DNA from: Psychroserpens sp. Hel_I_66 | GTDB lineage: Bacteria; Bacteroidota; Bacteroidia; Flavobacteriales; Flavobacteriaceae | Length of the DNA: 64,000 bases | NCBI RefSeq assembly: GCF_000799465.1 | Contig: NZ_JUGU01000001.1 | Span: 62,001-126,000, forward strand | Reading direction: 5' to 3' | In this document: piece after piece, positions 48,659 through 56,545 of the stretch | How positions within the stretch are numbered: position 1 is the first letter of the stretch | Layout: the number at the start of each line of letters is the position of its first letter | Notes under the pieces: model-generated | Databases searched by the model: none | The model's input: only the letters and a program-made list of their open reading frames with translations | What the model was told of the DNA's origin: nothing | Made by a program: the position numbers and the translations under genes

Positions 48659-49124
48659 TCGTTTCTTGTTTTATACCTACATAGAAATCTACTTCCGCAT
48701 CAGAAGGATTTTGTGTTTTTTCCCCGAAAATCTCAAAATCGGTATCATAGGTTCTGTCTAATTCCATCTCAAATATTTTAGACCATTGGTTAACGACCAA
48801 ACCTTGCATTAAGTCTCCTTTTGCAGTTGTCTTGGTGTATGTTCCTCCACTAAATGATTTACCAACCATTCCGTTGGGAATATTGTCCAAATTTTCAACT
48901 TTGCAACCAAGTATTGCTGTATACTGTTTTGTATGGTCACTTTCATAGTCCGTATAAAGTGAATAAATTTCATTATCAACTTTATTAGGGATTTTTGCCA
49001 AAATACTCTCGGACATAAACTTACCCCAAAGTTCTGCAATTTCTTTGCTTGCCTGTCCGTTCTCGTTTGTCGTTCTAATCGAGATTCCAATAATCTTAAA
49101 TGGTCTAATTCTTACTGTTTGCAT
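48651..49124 (-). CDS. GyrI-like effector-binding protein, Cass2-type (cassette gene)
   Basis: 157 residues forming a single AraC-effector-binding/GyrI-like fold (IIGISIRTTNENGQASKEIAELWGKF, IYSLYTDYESDHTKQYTAILGC, SGGTYTKTTAKGDL, DTDFEIFGEKT). It closely fits the pattern of the Cass2 group of stand-alone small-molecule-binding proteins, first described from integron cassettes. It probably binds a cationic or aromatic ligand. Third to last gene is the WYL regulator; translation is likely coupled to the DUF1801 gene by overlap. Confidence 0.8.
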   Translation of the reverse strand: MQTVRIRPFKIIGISIRTTNENGQASKEIAELWGKFMSESILAKIPNKVDNEIYSLYTDYESDHTKQYTAILGCKVENLDNIPNGMVGKSFSGGTYTKTTAKGDLMQGLVVNQWSKIFEMELDRTYDTDFEIFGEKTQNPSDAEVDFYVGIKQETNG

Positions 49125-49127
49125 TTT

Positions 49128-49889
49128 TTAAATTTTATGATTTAATGCAAAAGTAGATTCACCTTGTGCCAAAGGTGTGTCAGGGGTGTCCTTGTATTTT
49201 TCAATACATTTTTCAAAGTATTCTTGTAAAGTCATTTTATGAGGTTCAAAATGACTACCCAAGATTTCTATTTTTTCGATACAATCAAGACGAAACGCTC
49301 TAAAGTCATTTCTTAATTTACAAAAGGCGATAAGTATCCAATTGTCCTGTGTAGTGTAAAGTGCAAACGGTTCGATTTCTCTTTGACTTTGTTTGTTTTC
49401 CAATGACAGGTAATCAATTTTTATCGTTTGATAGTTTGATATAGCCGATTGAACTTGTATCAGATATTTGCTTGTTTTTTCATTCTCACGATTATTGCGT
49501 ACCTGTATTTTGTTAGTCAGCAATTCTGCTTTTTCTTTTTGAGCGTAGTTTAAGACTGACTTTATTTTTGTTACAGCACTTTCGTATTGTTCGGTTAAAG
49601 ATTGGTCTTTATTCTTTCTGATTAGTTGTTCTGCTGTTATTAAGGCGTTCGCTTCGCCTTGGGTAAACATAACTGGCGGAAGTTTATAACCTTCCATAAT
49701 GGAATAACCTTTTCCTTCTTCCGTCACGATTGGAATTCCCGACTTCTCAAGAGTTCGGATGTCCCGATAAACCGTTCTGATACTTACATTATATTTTTCG
49801 GCAATATCCTTTGCGGTTACAATTCTTTTCGATTGTAATTGGGTTAGGATTGCTGTCAATCTTGCAAGTCTGGGTTTTTCTTTGTCCAT
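49128..49889 (-). CDS. HTH-WYL (YafY-type) transcriptional regulator (cassette gene)
   Basis: About 253 residues: an N-terminal winged helix-turn-helix (LARLTAILTQLQSKRIVTAKDIAEKYNVSIRTVYRDIRTLE) and a C-terminal WYL domain (IKIDYLSLENKQSQREIEPFALYTTQDNWILIAFCKLRNDFRAFRLDCIE) that in relatives senses nucleic-acid or small ligands. I use ATG 49889 (MDKEKPRLARL); starts at 49925 or 49916 are possible. It belongs to the ArsR-led operon and lies 3 nt from the Cass2-type gene. Confidence 0.85.
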   Translation of the reverse strand: MDKEKPRLARLTAILTQLQSKRIVTAKDIAEKYNVSIRTVYRDIRTLEKSGIPIVTEEGKGYSIMEGYKLPPVMFTQGEANALITAEQLIRKNKDQSLTEQYESAVTKIKSVLNYAQKEKAELLTNKIQVRNNRENEKTSKYLIQVQSAISNYQTIKIDYLSLENKQSQREIEPFALYTTQDNWILIAFCKLRNDFRAFRLDCIEKIEILGSHFEPHKMTLQEYFEKCIEKYKDTPDTPLAQGESTFALNHKI

Positions 49890-49937
49890 TCGTTTTTTCA
49901 GTTTTTGGCTAAACATTGTTAGCAATATTTATTCTAT

Positions 49938-50300
49938 TTACTTTTCAGTTTTTATCTTCCAAAGAATGAATGAAGTTAGTAGTAAAATCAAAGCAATAGG
50001 AGGCGAAAAGTAATCTGGAACTGGAGCATTTAATTCTGCTAAAAAAGCCAATAAGAAAAGAAAGAAAAAACCGCTATAAGCCCATTCTTTCAAAATTTCA
50101 GATTTATTTGACCATATGGCGATTAATCCTAAAGTTTTTGCCGTCATTAATGGAAATATCAAATAAATAGGAAAACCTAACTCTGAAAACCTTTTTGAAA
50201 ATTCAGGATTGAATACACTATTTCCAATAGTTACCAACAACATTAGTGTAAGTAAACTGGTTGAAATTAAGTAAGAGGTTTTTTTAGTCCTTGATTTCAT
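49938..50300 (-). CDS. DoxX-like membrane protein (cassette gene)
   Basis: 120 residues, four hydrophobic segments, with the DoxX-like pattern FPIYLIFPLMTAKTLGLIAIW and FAYSGFFF-like spacing (WAYSGFFFLFLLAFLAEL). In many genomes such genes follow ArsR-AHSA1 pairs, as here. Function is unknown. It lies 5 nt after the AHSA1 gene. Confidence 0.8.
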   Translation of the reverse strand: MKSRTKKTSYLISTSLLTLMLLVTIGNSVFNPEFSKRFSELGFPIYLIFPLMTAKTLGLIAIWSNKSEILKEWAYSGFFFLFLLAFLAELNAPVPDYFSPPIALILLLTSFILWKIKTEK

Positions 50301-50305
50301 TTCTG

Positions 50306-50758
50306 TTAATTCAATGTTTCTAAAAGCTTTTTTAATCTATCCATAGCTGAACCCCAACCGTTATAGAATCCCATTTCTTCTTGTTGTTTACAATATTCAG
50401 GTGTTGCGTGAATAACACTAAAAGTAAACTTGGTTTTATCTCCATTTGCTTCAAAGTAGGTTTGTAGTTCTACATTTTCGGTCATAGGTTTAAAGTCCGC
50501 AGAAGTAACTATTTTCTTAAATTCTTGAATTTCTTTATATGTGCCTTCCGATATAAATTCAATTCCGTCTGGCATTGGCATTGAATATTTCCATTTTCCT
50601 CCGACTTTAAAATCGTGCTGAATTACTTTGATTTCCATTCCATTTGGAGCCCACCATTTTAAAATGTGTTCAGATTGTGTCCAAGCATCCCAAACCAATT
50701 GTACAGGTGCATTAAATGTTTTCTCTATTGTTAGAGTTCTGTTTGCTAAATCGCTCAT
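50306..50758 (-). CDS. SRPBCC/AHSA1-family protein (cassette gene)
   Basis: 150 residues of the helix-grip START-like fold, with the family start RTLTIEKTFNAPVQLVWDAWTQSEHILKWWAPNGM and a C-terminal long helix (GFYNGWGSAMDRLKKLLETL). Such proteins bind hydrophobic ligands, and they are typically encoded right after an ArsR-type repressor. Here they overlap it by 4 nt. Confidence 0.88.
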   Translation of the reverse strand: MSDLANRTLTIEKTFNAPVQLVWDAWTQSEHILKWWAPNGMEIKVIQHDFKVGGKWKYSMPMPDGIEFISEGTYKEIQEFKKIVTSADFKPMTENVELQTYFEANGDKTKFTFSVIHATPEYCKQQEEMGFYNGWGSAMDRLKKLLETLN

Positions 50759-51081
50759 TTTTTATCTTTTTTTGTTTGTATTTGATTAATGTAATTTTCA
50801 AAGGAGTCTATTCTGTCTTCCCACAATATATTGTACTGTTTTATCCACAAAAATGCAGGGATAAGTTTTTGTGCTTGAATTAAACAGATACGCTCTCTAC
50901 CAATTTGGTTAAAATCGATTATTCCGCATTCGTTTAAAATTTTTAAATGTTTTGAAATTGCAGGTCTACTGATTTCAAACTTTTCTGCAACTTCATTTAC
51001 GCTTAAAGTTTCAGTAGCTAGCAATTCAATAATATCTCGTCTAACTGGGTCCGCAATTGCTTGAAAAACATCTCTTCTCAT
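50755..51081 (-). CDS. ArsR-family repressor heading a six-gene cassette operon
   Basis: 108 residues: winged helix-turn-helix (PVRRDIIELLATETLSVNEVAEKFEISRPAISKHLKILNECGII). No metal-binding Cys motif is visible, so it belongs to the class usually paired with AHSA1 proteins rather than the metal sensors. Two operator-like inverted repeats overlap its promoter, which suggests autoregulation. First gene of the operon running to 48230. Confidence 0.9.
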   Translation of the reverse strand: MRRDVFQAIADPVRRDIIELLATETLSVNEVAEKFEISRPAISKHLKILNECGIIDFNQIGRERICLIQAQKLIPAFLWIKQYNILWEDRIDSFENYINQIQTKKDKK

Positions 51082-51088
51082 AATAAGT

Positions 51089-51135
51089 GTAACTGTTCGG
51101 TTACAAATATAAATGTAATCATTCGGTTACACAAA
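51089..51135 (-). promoter_or_regulatory. Promoter with two ArsR-type operators inside a cassette
   Basis: Two 18-bp imperfect palindromes of the form TGTAA(C/T)-N6-GTTACA lie at 51089-51106 and 51115-51132, 26 bp apart. Between them is CAAATATA (51105-51112), which on the minus strand is the exact -7 element TATATTTG. CAA at 51133-51135 gives the -33 TTG with 20 nt spacing. The operators cover the -7 flank and the -33 region, so a repressor bound here would block transcription of the ArsR operon. Confidence 0.8.
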
Positions 51136-51184
51136 TATTTTTAAATCAATTTTAGAATTGGAGGAGAATTTGGTTTCAGCTTGT

Positions 51185-51315
51185 GGCTAACGGTCAAGTA
51201 TAAGAGCAGTAGCGGATTTATATACACTGACCTTTCCGAATGCAAGATACTTAATTAAACACAAAAACGGTTTCAGAAGCACCCAAACCGCTATTGCTTT
51301 TATACATTGTTGGCT
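51185..51315 (-). repeat. attC-like site 3
   Basis: Cores GGCTAAC (51185-51191) and GTTGGCT (51309-51315). It lacks the central GAAAGTCC hairpin of type A; instead the outer stem is longer, GTATAAGAGCAGTAGCGG pairing with CCGCTATTGCTTTTATAC (type B). Confidence 0.8.
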
Positions 51316-51362
51316 ACAGTTTTTTATTTGGTCGAAAAATCATTCATACATTATTAAAATAA

Positions 51363-52034
51363 TTACTGAATCCATTCAGATATAAGAGAATCTTTATTTA
51401 AATATATCAGTGTTAAACCTATAGTATCACTAAAGCCATGAATTAATACAAGTAAAAGTAGATTGTTTCTATTCTTATTAAAAATAAGCGACAAGCATAA
51501 AGACCATAAAAACACAGATATTACACCAACAAGTCCTTGATACGCATGAGATATACCGAAATAAACCGAAGTAATGATTGCGGACAATAACCAAGATTTA
51601 TTAGAGTTTCCTAATAATTCTGCTAATCCCTTCATATAATACCCTCTAAAAAGAAATTCTTCTCCAAAGGCAGCAAATACCCACATAACAATCATTATAG
51701 CTATATAGCCAGCTAAATTCCCTCTAATGTCTTCTACAGATGATAAATCAAAGTTTCCCAAATAGTGTTGAAGTATTGGGTCTATAACTATGCTAAACCC
51801 AATAAAAAAGGCAAGTGTTATTCGTACACTTTTTAAACATGTTTTTTTATTAATTTTCTGTCCCATTCCAAACTTTGACCATTCATAATTGCTTCCCCAT
51901 AAAATTAAAAACGCAATTCCCAGACCGAAGAAAAAGACAAAGTTCCGATCTATAAAACCAAATACCGGTGCGATGAGCATTGTAAGAACTACGATGTATG
52001 GTTTTGTCAAGTAATTGTAAATTTTAGTTTTCAT
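51363..52034 (-). CDS. CPBP-family intramembrane metalloprotease (cassette gene)
   Basis: 223 residues with about six membrane helices and the family motifs: EE in FGEEFLFRGYYMKGL (motif 1) and H in YFGISHAYQGLVG (motif 2), with a further H in VLIHGFSDTIGL. These residues line the membrane-embedded active site in Rce1-like proteases. It lies 14 nt after the phosphoesterase gene and 47 nt from attC site 3. Confidence 0.85.
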   Translation of the reverse strand: MKTKIYNYLTKPYIVVLTMLIAPVFGFIDRNFVFFFGLGIAFLILWGSNYEWSKFGMGQKINKKTCLKSVRITLAFFIGFSIVIDPILQHYLGNFDLSSVEDIRGNLAGYIAIMIVMWVFAAFGEEFLFRGYYMKGLAELLGNSNKSWLLSAIITSVYFGISHAYQGLVGVISVFLWSLCLSLIFNKNRNNLLLLVLIHGFSDTIGLTLIYLNKDSLISEWIQ

Positions 52035-52048
52035 CTTTTTGTGTTTTA

Positions 52049-53221
52049 TTATAATTGCTTTTTATCTCCGTTTGTTAATACCTGAAAGTAATTTCCTTCT
52101 GTTATCAGCAGGCCTTCAGATTTTTTAAAAGGCCAATGTTTACTATAATCTTTTGGGTGCTTAACATCGATGGCAAATACTTTTCCATTGTATAATTTGT
52201 TTACATTCCATTGAAGTGTATGTCCAACAACAATTGCTTTAGCATTAAATTTGTCAATTCCTTTTGCCACATCTTCTTGGGAGAGATCATCGTTAAAATA
52301 ACCTCGATACCAACAGATGCCATTCTTGTTTGAAAGAATTAATTGCTCAACCGATTCTTCTGGTTTAGGGAAATATGCTTGACGGTAATTATTTCTATTT
52401 ATTTGATTAACCTGATCTATTGAAATATCATAATTTGCAAAATCAGGATGTATTCCTCCATGTGCAAAAAGATGACCGTTAATTAGCTCTAAAGTATTTT
52501 TAGATGTCATCCATTTTCCAATAAATGAGTTTTCATCGTATAGGTTATGATGCTGCTTTCCTAGAATGGATGCTACTCCACTATATTTGTAGGAGGCAGA
52601 TTCGAATTTTCCTTGAAAATTGTACAATTCATGATTTCCTATAATAAAATGCACATATCCACCCTGTTTTTTAGCTTCCTGTTCTAGTTTATAAATAAAC
52701 CAAAGAACTTGTGTCGTAGAAAAGCCTCTGTCAACAAAGTCACCAACCAGTACAAGGTGTCCTTTACCAAATGTCCAATTTAGATTTTTATCAATTACTT
52801 TACTATTAATAAGAAAATCACGAAAGGTTTTATAACCGCTCTCAATATCAGATATGGCAAGAATAGGTTCATTGTCAGAATAGGTAGAGTTAGGAATTTC
52901 AAAATTAGAATTTAATGTAAAATTAAAGGTTGAGCCGTCTAAAGGAAAATAGCAACTGGTAGGGATGTCTTCATTTATTGCATATTCCTTTTGATCAAGA
53001 TAGAATCCATCTGTTTTATTCCCTTTAATGTAATTGACATTTAAAGTACTATCGGTTTCATAAAATACATATGGACCTTCTTTCTCTAAATTTAGTTTCA
53101 AAGGATTATCACCGAAATCAAAAGTGCCATTTAATGAAACTAAAGTGATAACCCCAACTATTAATAGAACACTTAAAGTGCCGAAAACATGTATTAAATA
53201 ACGTAAAATTCTTTTTTTCAT
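52049..53221 (-). CDS. Calcineurin-type metallophosphoesterase, membrane-anchored (cassette gene)
   Basis: 390 residues: one N-terminal membrane helix (FGTLSVLLIVGVITLVSL), an unrecognised 80-residue beta region, and a phosphoesterase domain with GDFVDRG, IIGNHELYN, HGGIHPDF and VVGHTLQ, the PPP-type metal-binding signature. This arrangement predicts a periplasmic phosphatase. The substrate is unknown. It is divergent from the two-component genes in the same cassette, across a 228-bp gap that holds their promoter. Confidence 0.85.
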   Translation of the reverse strand: MKKRILRYLIHVFGTLSVLLIVGVITLVSLNGTFDFGDNPLKLNLEKEGPYVFYETDSTLNVNYIKGNKTDGFYLDQKEYAINEDIPTSCYFPLDGSTFNFTLNSNFEIPNSTYSDNEPILAISDIESGYKTFRDFLINSKVIDKNLNWTFGKGHLVLVGDFVDRGFSTTQVLWFIYKLEQEAKKQGGYVHFIIGNHELYNFQGKFESASYKYSGVASILGKQHHNLYDENSFIGKWMTSKNTLELINGHLFAHGGIHPDFANYDISIDQVNQINRNNYRQAYFPKPEESVEQLILSNKNGICWYRGYFNDDLSQEDVAKGIDKFNAKAIVVGHTLQWNVNKLYNGKVFAIDVKHPKDYSKHWPFKKSEGLLITEGNYFQVLTNGDKKQL

Positions 53222-53437
53222 TTTGATTAACTTTATTATGATGTTCGTTTTTTGATTAATGATGGATCAAATATATTATGAGGTTAAGTGATGAAGAATT
53301 TTTTGTGATATACAGAGTTCACAGTATGATAAAAAATAGGTTAGAATAGGTGAAATGCTTTTGTCACAATTTTTAATACTTATGACATTCAAAATGGAGC
53401 GTTCATCACTCTTATTTATTTGTAGTTCTATTTCAGC

Positions 53438-53445
53438 TATTTTTG
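53438..53445 (+). promoter_or_regulatory. Promoter -7 element of the two-component operon
   Basis: TATTTTTG fits TAnnTTTG and ends only 4 nt before the ATG at 53450. Transcription would therefore start at or next to the start codon, which implies a leaderless message. Confidence 0.6.
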
Positions 53446-53449
53446 CAAT

Positions 53450-54268
53450 ATGAAATCAATTTTAAAAAGAAACAACTGGCTTATCCTTAAAATAGTTGTT
53501 TTTATAACCATACTAGTTCCAATAGGTATTACAGCATATGAATTTGTGGTACTTGGAAATGATTCAGTAGTCTTTCTTGGGGATTACCCTTCATCTGTAG
53601 GAATTATTATTGCAATTTATTACGCTATTTTACTTGTTATTGGTTTAATCTGGCTCGTTATGCAATTAAAGTCTGTTTTAAACTTAAAAAACGAAACAAA
53701 AAAAAATGAGTTGCTCCATTTACAAAGTCAGGTGAATCCGCATTTCTTTTTCAACATGCTCAACAATTTATATGGAATGGTTGATAAAGACGTTGAAAAA
53801 TCCAAAGCTCTTATTTTAAAATTATCTGATTTAATGCGTTACAGTATTTACGAAGGCGAAAAAAATACTGTTTCTTTAGCAGAAGAAGTTATTTATTTAA
53901 AGAATTATATTGCCTTGCATAAAATGAGGTATCATAAGGAAATCGATATTCAATTTAAAACAGATATAGTAGACAAAAACATAAAAATAATGCCTCTATT
54001 ATTAATTATCTTGGTAGAAAATGCCTTTAAACATGGCGTTGAGAATTTAAGAGAAAATGCTTATGTTCATATCAACTTAATCACTAACCTAAAAAATTTA
54101 ACTTTTGAAGTTGAGAATAATTTTGATGAAAAAGAAATACCAACAGAAATTGGCATAGGACTAAAAAATTTAAAAAGAAGATTAGAGTTAGCGTATCCTA
54201 AAAAGCATAAGTTGAATATTATTAATGTTAATTCTGTATATAAAGCTCAATTAGAATTGCAATTATGA
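53450..54268 (+). CDS. LytS-type sensor histidine kinase (cassette gene)
   Basis: 272 residues: two membrane helices (about 10-32 and 48-72) and a HisKA_7TM/LytS-type kinase core. The phospho-acceptor is in LQSQVNPHFFFNMLNNLYGM, and the ATPase motifs are LVENAFKHGVEN and GIGLKNLKRRLELAYP. The input domain is minimal, so it may sense membrane state. It overlaps the response regulator by 4 nt. It runs against the array direction. Confidence 0.9.
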   Translation: MKSILKRNNWLILKIVVFITILVPIGITAYEFVVLGNDSVVFLGDYPSSVGIIIAIYYAILLVIGLIWLVMQLKSVLNLKNETKKNELLHLQSQVNPHFFFNMLNNLYGMVDKDVEKSKALILKLSDLMRYSIYEGEKNTVSLAEEVIYLKNYIALHKMRYHKEIDIQFKTDIVDKNIKIMPLLLIILVENAFKHGVENLRENAYVHINLITNLKNLTFEVENNFDEKEIPTEIGIGLKNLKRRLELAYPKKHKLNIINVNSVYKAQLELQL

Positions 54269-54963
54269 TTACATATTTAATTATTGATGATGAACATATT
54301 GCTCACGATATTATAGAAGGATATTGTGATTTATTACCCAATATGAAATTGTTGAAGCGTTGTTATGATGCTCTAGATGCCCTGGAGTATTTAAGATGTA
54401 ATAAAGTAGATTTAATTTTTTTAGATTTAAACATGCCTAAATTAAAAGGATTTGAGTTTTTAAGAACGCTTCCAAATCCACCAAATGTAATTGTAACAAC
54501 AGCCTATAGTGAGCATGCTTTAGAAGGTTATGAACTAAATGTTATAGATTATTTATTGAAACCATTTAGTTTTGATAGGTTTTTAAAAGCCATTAATAAA
54601 ACTATTAATTTAAAAAATGATTCAAACAAATCAGGATCATTTCAAACTACAGAAGAACAACATATTTTTTTATACAGTGATAAAAAGCACGTTCAAGTAA
54701 AATTAAATGATATTTTATTTGTTGAAGCTGCCGGAAACTATTGCAAAGTTGTTTTATTCGAAAATCAAATACTCATTCGAGAAAAAATATCTGATGTTTT
54801 GGAAATGCTTTCTCCTAAAATATTTTTGCAAGTCCATAAATCTTATATTGTTGCTAAAGAACATATTAATAGTATTGAAGGTAATAGGATCCAAATTAAA
54901 GACCATCAAATTCCTATAGGTAAGTTTTATAAAATTAATGTTCTTGATTTCTTGAAATTGTAG
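54265..54963 (+). CDS. LytTR-family response regulator (cassette gene)
   Basis: 232 residues: a receiver domain (about 1-120) with acidic pocket IIDDEH, phospho-Asp in LIFLDLNMP and KPFSF, and a C-terminal LytTR DNA-binding domain (FVEAAGNYCKVVLFENQILIREKISDVLEML, FLQVHKSYIVAKEHINSIEGNRI). The partner kinase is upstream. The stop codon TAG lies inside the core of attC site 4, so the gene ends on the cassette boundary. Confidence 0.92.
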   Translation: MITYLIIDDEHIAHDIIEGYCDLLPNMKLLKRCYDALDALEYLRCNKVDLIFLDLNMPKLKGFEFLRTLPNPPNVIVTTAYSEHALEGYELNVIDYLLKPFSFDRFLKAINKTINLKNDSNKSGSFQTTEEQHIFLYSDKKHVQVKLNDILFVEAAGNYCKVVLFENQILIREKISDVLEMLSPKIFLQVHKSYIVAKEHINSIEGNRIQIKDHQIPIGKFYKINVLDFLKL

Positions 54964-55092
54964 CCAACGGTTTGTATATGAAAAGTAGCAGATTTGTATG
55001 GACTAATTTTCAGTTTTAAAACAAATATAATAGAAAAGAGCCTAACTTTAGGTTAAGCTCTTAACTGCTATTTTTTATATACGTTGTTGTAG
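54962..55092 (-). repeat. attC-like site 4
   Basis: Cores AGCCAAC (54962-54968) and GTTGTAG (55086-55092). Type B, with long arms GTATATGAAAAGTAGCAG and CTGCTATTTTTTATATAC. An inner hairpin AGCCTAACTTTAGGTTAAGCT is imperfect. The left core extended to TGTAGCCAAC pairs with the cassette start at 51309. Confidence 0.8.
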
Positions 55093-55140
55093 CCAGTTTT
55101 TATGTCATTTTTTAGATAACTTTTGACTATCATTTATCTA

Positions 55141-55530
55141 CTAATCTTCAGGTTGAGCAACAACAACTTCTCTAGTTACTAACCAACTATCTCCTTTTTT
55201 GATTAAATCAATACTAAATACAAGCCGCTGCTCAACTCCAGTTAAATTAACCATACGCGTTACAATCACATGACCTGAATCACCATTTGCTTGAATAAGA
55301 TTAAATTCAACATAATCATTCAATGGGCTATCTCCATTATCTTTTTTAGCTTGAAACATAGCCTTAATACTTTGCTTGTCTAATATTCCATTTAATCCAT
55401 TTTGACCTACCATGATAACTTGAACGTTCTCATGATAAATATATTCTAGTTGTTTTATGTCAAAAGTTGTTCCTACCTTAATTACATTTTCAATTGCTTG
55501 TTTTAATACTTTTTCCGATTGTTCTATCAT
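55141..55530 (-). CDS. NTF2/SnoaL-like protein (cassette gene)
   Basis: 129 residues of the NTF2-like cone fold (LEYIYHENVQVIMVGQNGLNG, SGHVIVTRMVNLTGVEQRLVFSIDLIKKGDSWLVTREVV). Such proteins are ligand-binding or small enzymes; no catalytic residue can be named. It is third in the AraC-SDR-NTF2 unit, 140 nt after the SDR gene. Confidence 0.8.
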   Translation of the reverse strand: MIEQSEKVLKQAIENVIKVGTTFDIKQLEYIYHENVQVIMVGQNGLNGILDKQSIKAMFQAKKDNGDSPLNDYVEFNLIQANGDSGHVIVTRMVNLTGVEQRLVFSIDLIKKGDSWLVTREVVVAQPED

Positions 55531-55670
55531 TTTATTATTTTTTTTAGATTTGTTATGTCGTTTTATTCAAAATGAATAAAACAACTTTCTGTATCTCTAT
55601 TAATGTTTAAGTAATTTGCTAAATCTTGTGTTTAGCTTTTAAATTCATAACCTTCTTTAAATCTAGAATA

Positions 55671-56429
55671 TTATCCTACTAATAATGGGTTAATATTGAC
55701 ACCTCCATCTATATTGTATTCACCACCAGTGATAAAAGAAGCTTTGTCAGAAGCAAGAAAAGTTACCAATTCAGCAATTTCCTCAGGTTGACCATAGCGT
55801 TTAAGCGGAATTCTGTTTTGCATTGCTTCACCCATTCCTTTTAGTTGTTCCTCAGACATTCCTGTTTTACTAAAAATCGGAGTAGCAATTGGCCCAGGAT
55901 TTACAGCATTTACTCTAATCTTAAGTGGAGCCAACTCGGTTGCAGCTGTTCGGGTATATGAATTTAATGCTGCTTTAGATGCACCATAAACAGCTGTATT
56001 CGGCATACCCGTATAAGCGTTAATAGAAGATAAGTTGATAATACTAGCGCCACTATTGAGGATTGGCAAAAATTTCTCAATTGTAAATACAGCGCCTTTA
56101 AAATTAGTATTCATTAAGTTGTCAAACATATCTTCTGTAATTTGACCTACGGGTGCAGGAATGAAAACACCTGCATTAACAAATAAGGTGTCAATGTTTC
56201 CAAACTCACTTTTTATTTCATTAACGACATTATCAATAGCAGATAAACTGGTAACATCTGCAACTACACCTTTAACACCAAGTTCAGTTGCTGCTGTATT
56301 TACTTTTTCTTTTGAACGACCTATAATTATTACAGTTGCTCCCTCTTCTTTAAATTTTTTGGCTGTTGAATAACCAATACCACTATTACCTCCAGTAACA
56401 ACAGCTATTTTACCTTTTAATTCACTCAT
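55671..56429 (-). CDS. Short-chain dehydrogenase/reductase (cassette gene)
   Basis: 252 residues of the classical SDR family: cofactor motif VTGGNSGIGYSTA, NAG in LFVNAGVFI, catalytic Ser in NLSSINAY and YGASK, then PGPIATPIF. An acidic residue after the second strand is absent and IGRSKEK follows, so NADP is likelier than NAD. The substrate is unknown. The leader upstream contains the palindrome TGATACAAATATCA near 56463, a possible site for the AraC protein encoded next to it. Confidence 0.9.
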   Translation of the reverse strand: MSELKGKIAVVTGGNSGIGYSTAKKFKEEGATVIIIGRSKEKVNTAATELGVKGVVADVTSLSAIDNVVNEIKSEFGNIDTLFVNAGVFIPAPVGQITEDMFDNLMNTNFKGAVFTIEKFLPILNSGASIINLSSINAYTGMPNTAVYGASKAALNSYTRTAATELAPLKIRVNAVNPGPIATPIFSKTGMSEEQLKGMGEAMQNRIPLKRYGQPEEIAELVTFLASDKASFITGGEYNIDGGVNINPLLVG

Positions 56430-56545
56430 TTTTTATGTCTTTAATTTATATCATTTATTAATTGATACAAATATCAGGAGGAATAGTCTTTGGTGAATTA
56501 TCAATCTCTTTTTTTAGATAGTCAATCTCTAATCGAGTTAATTTT

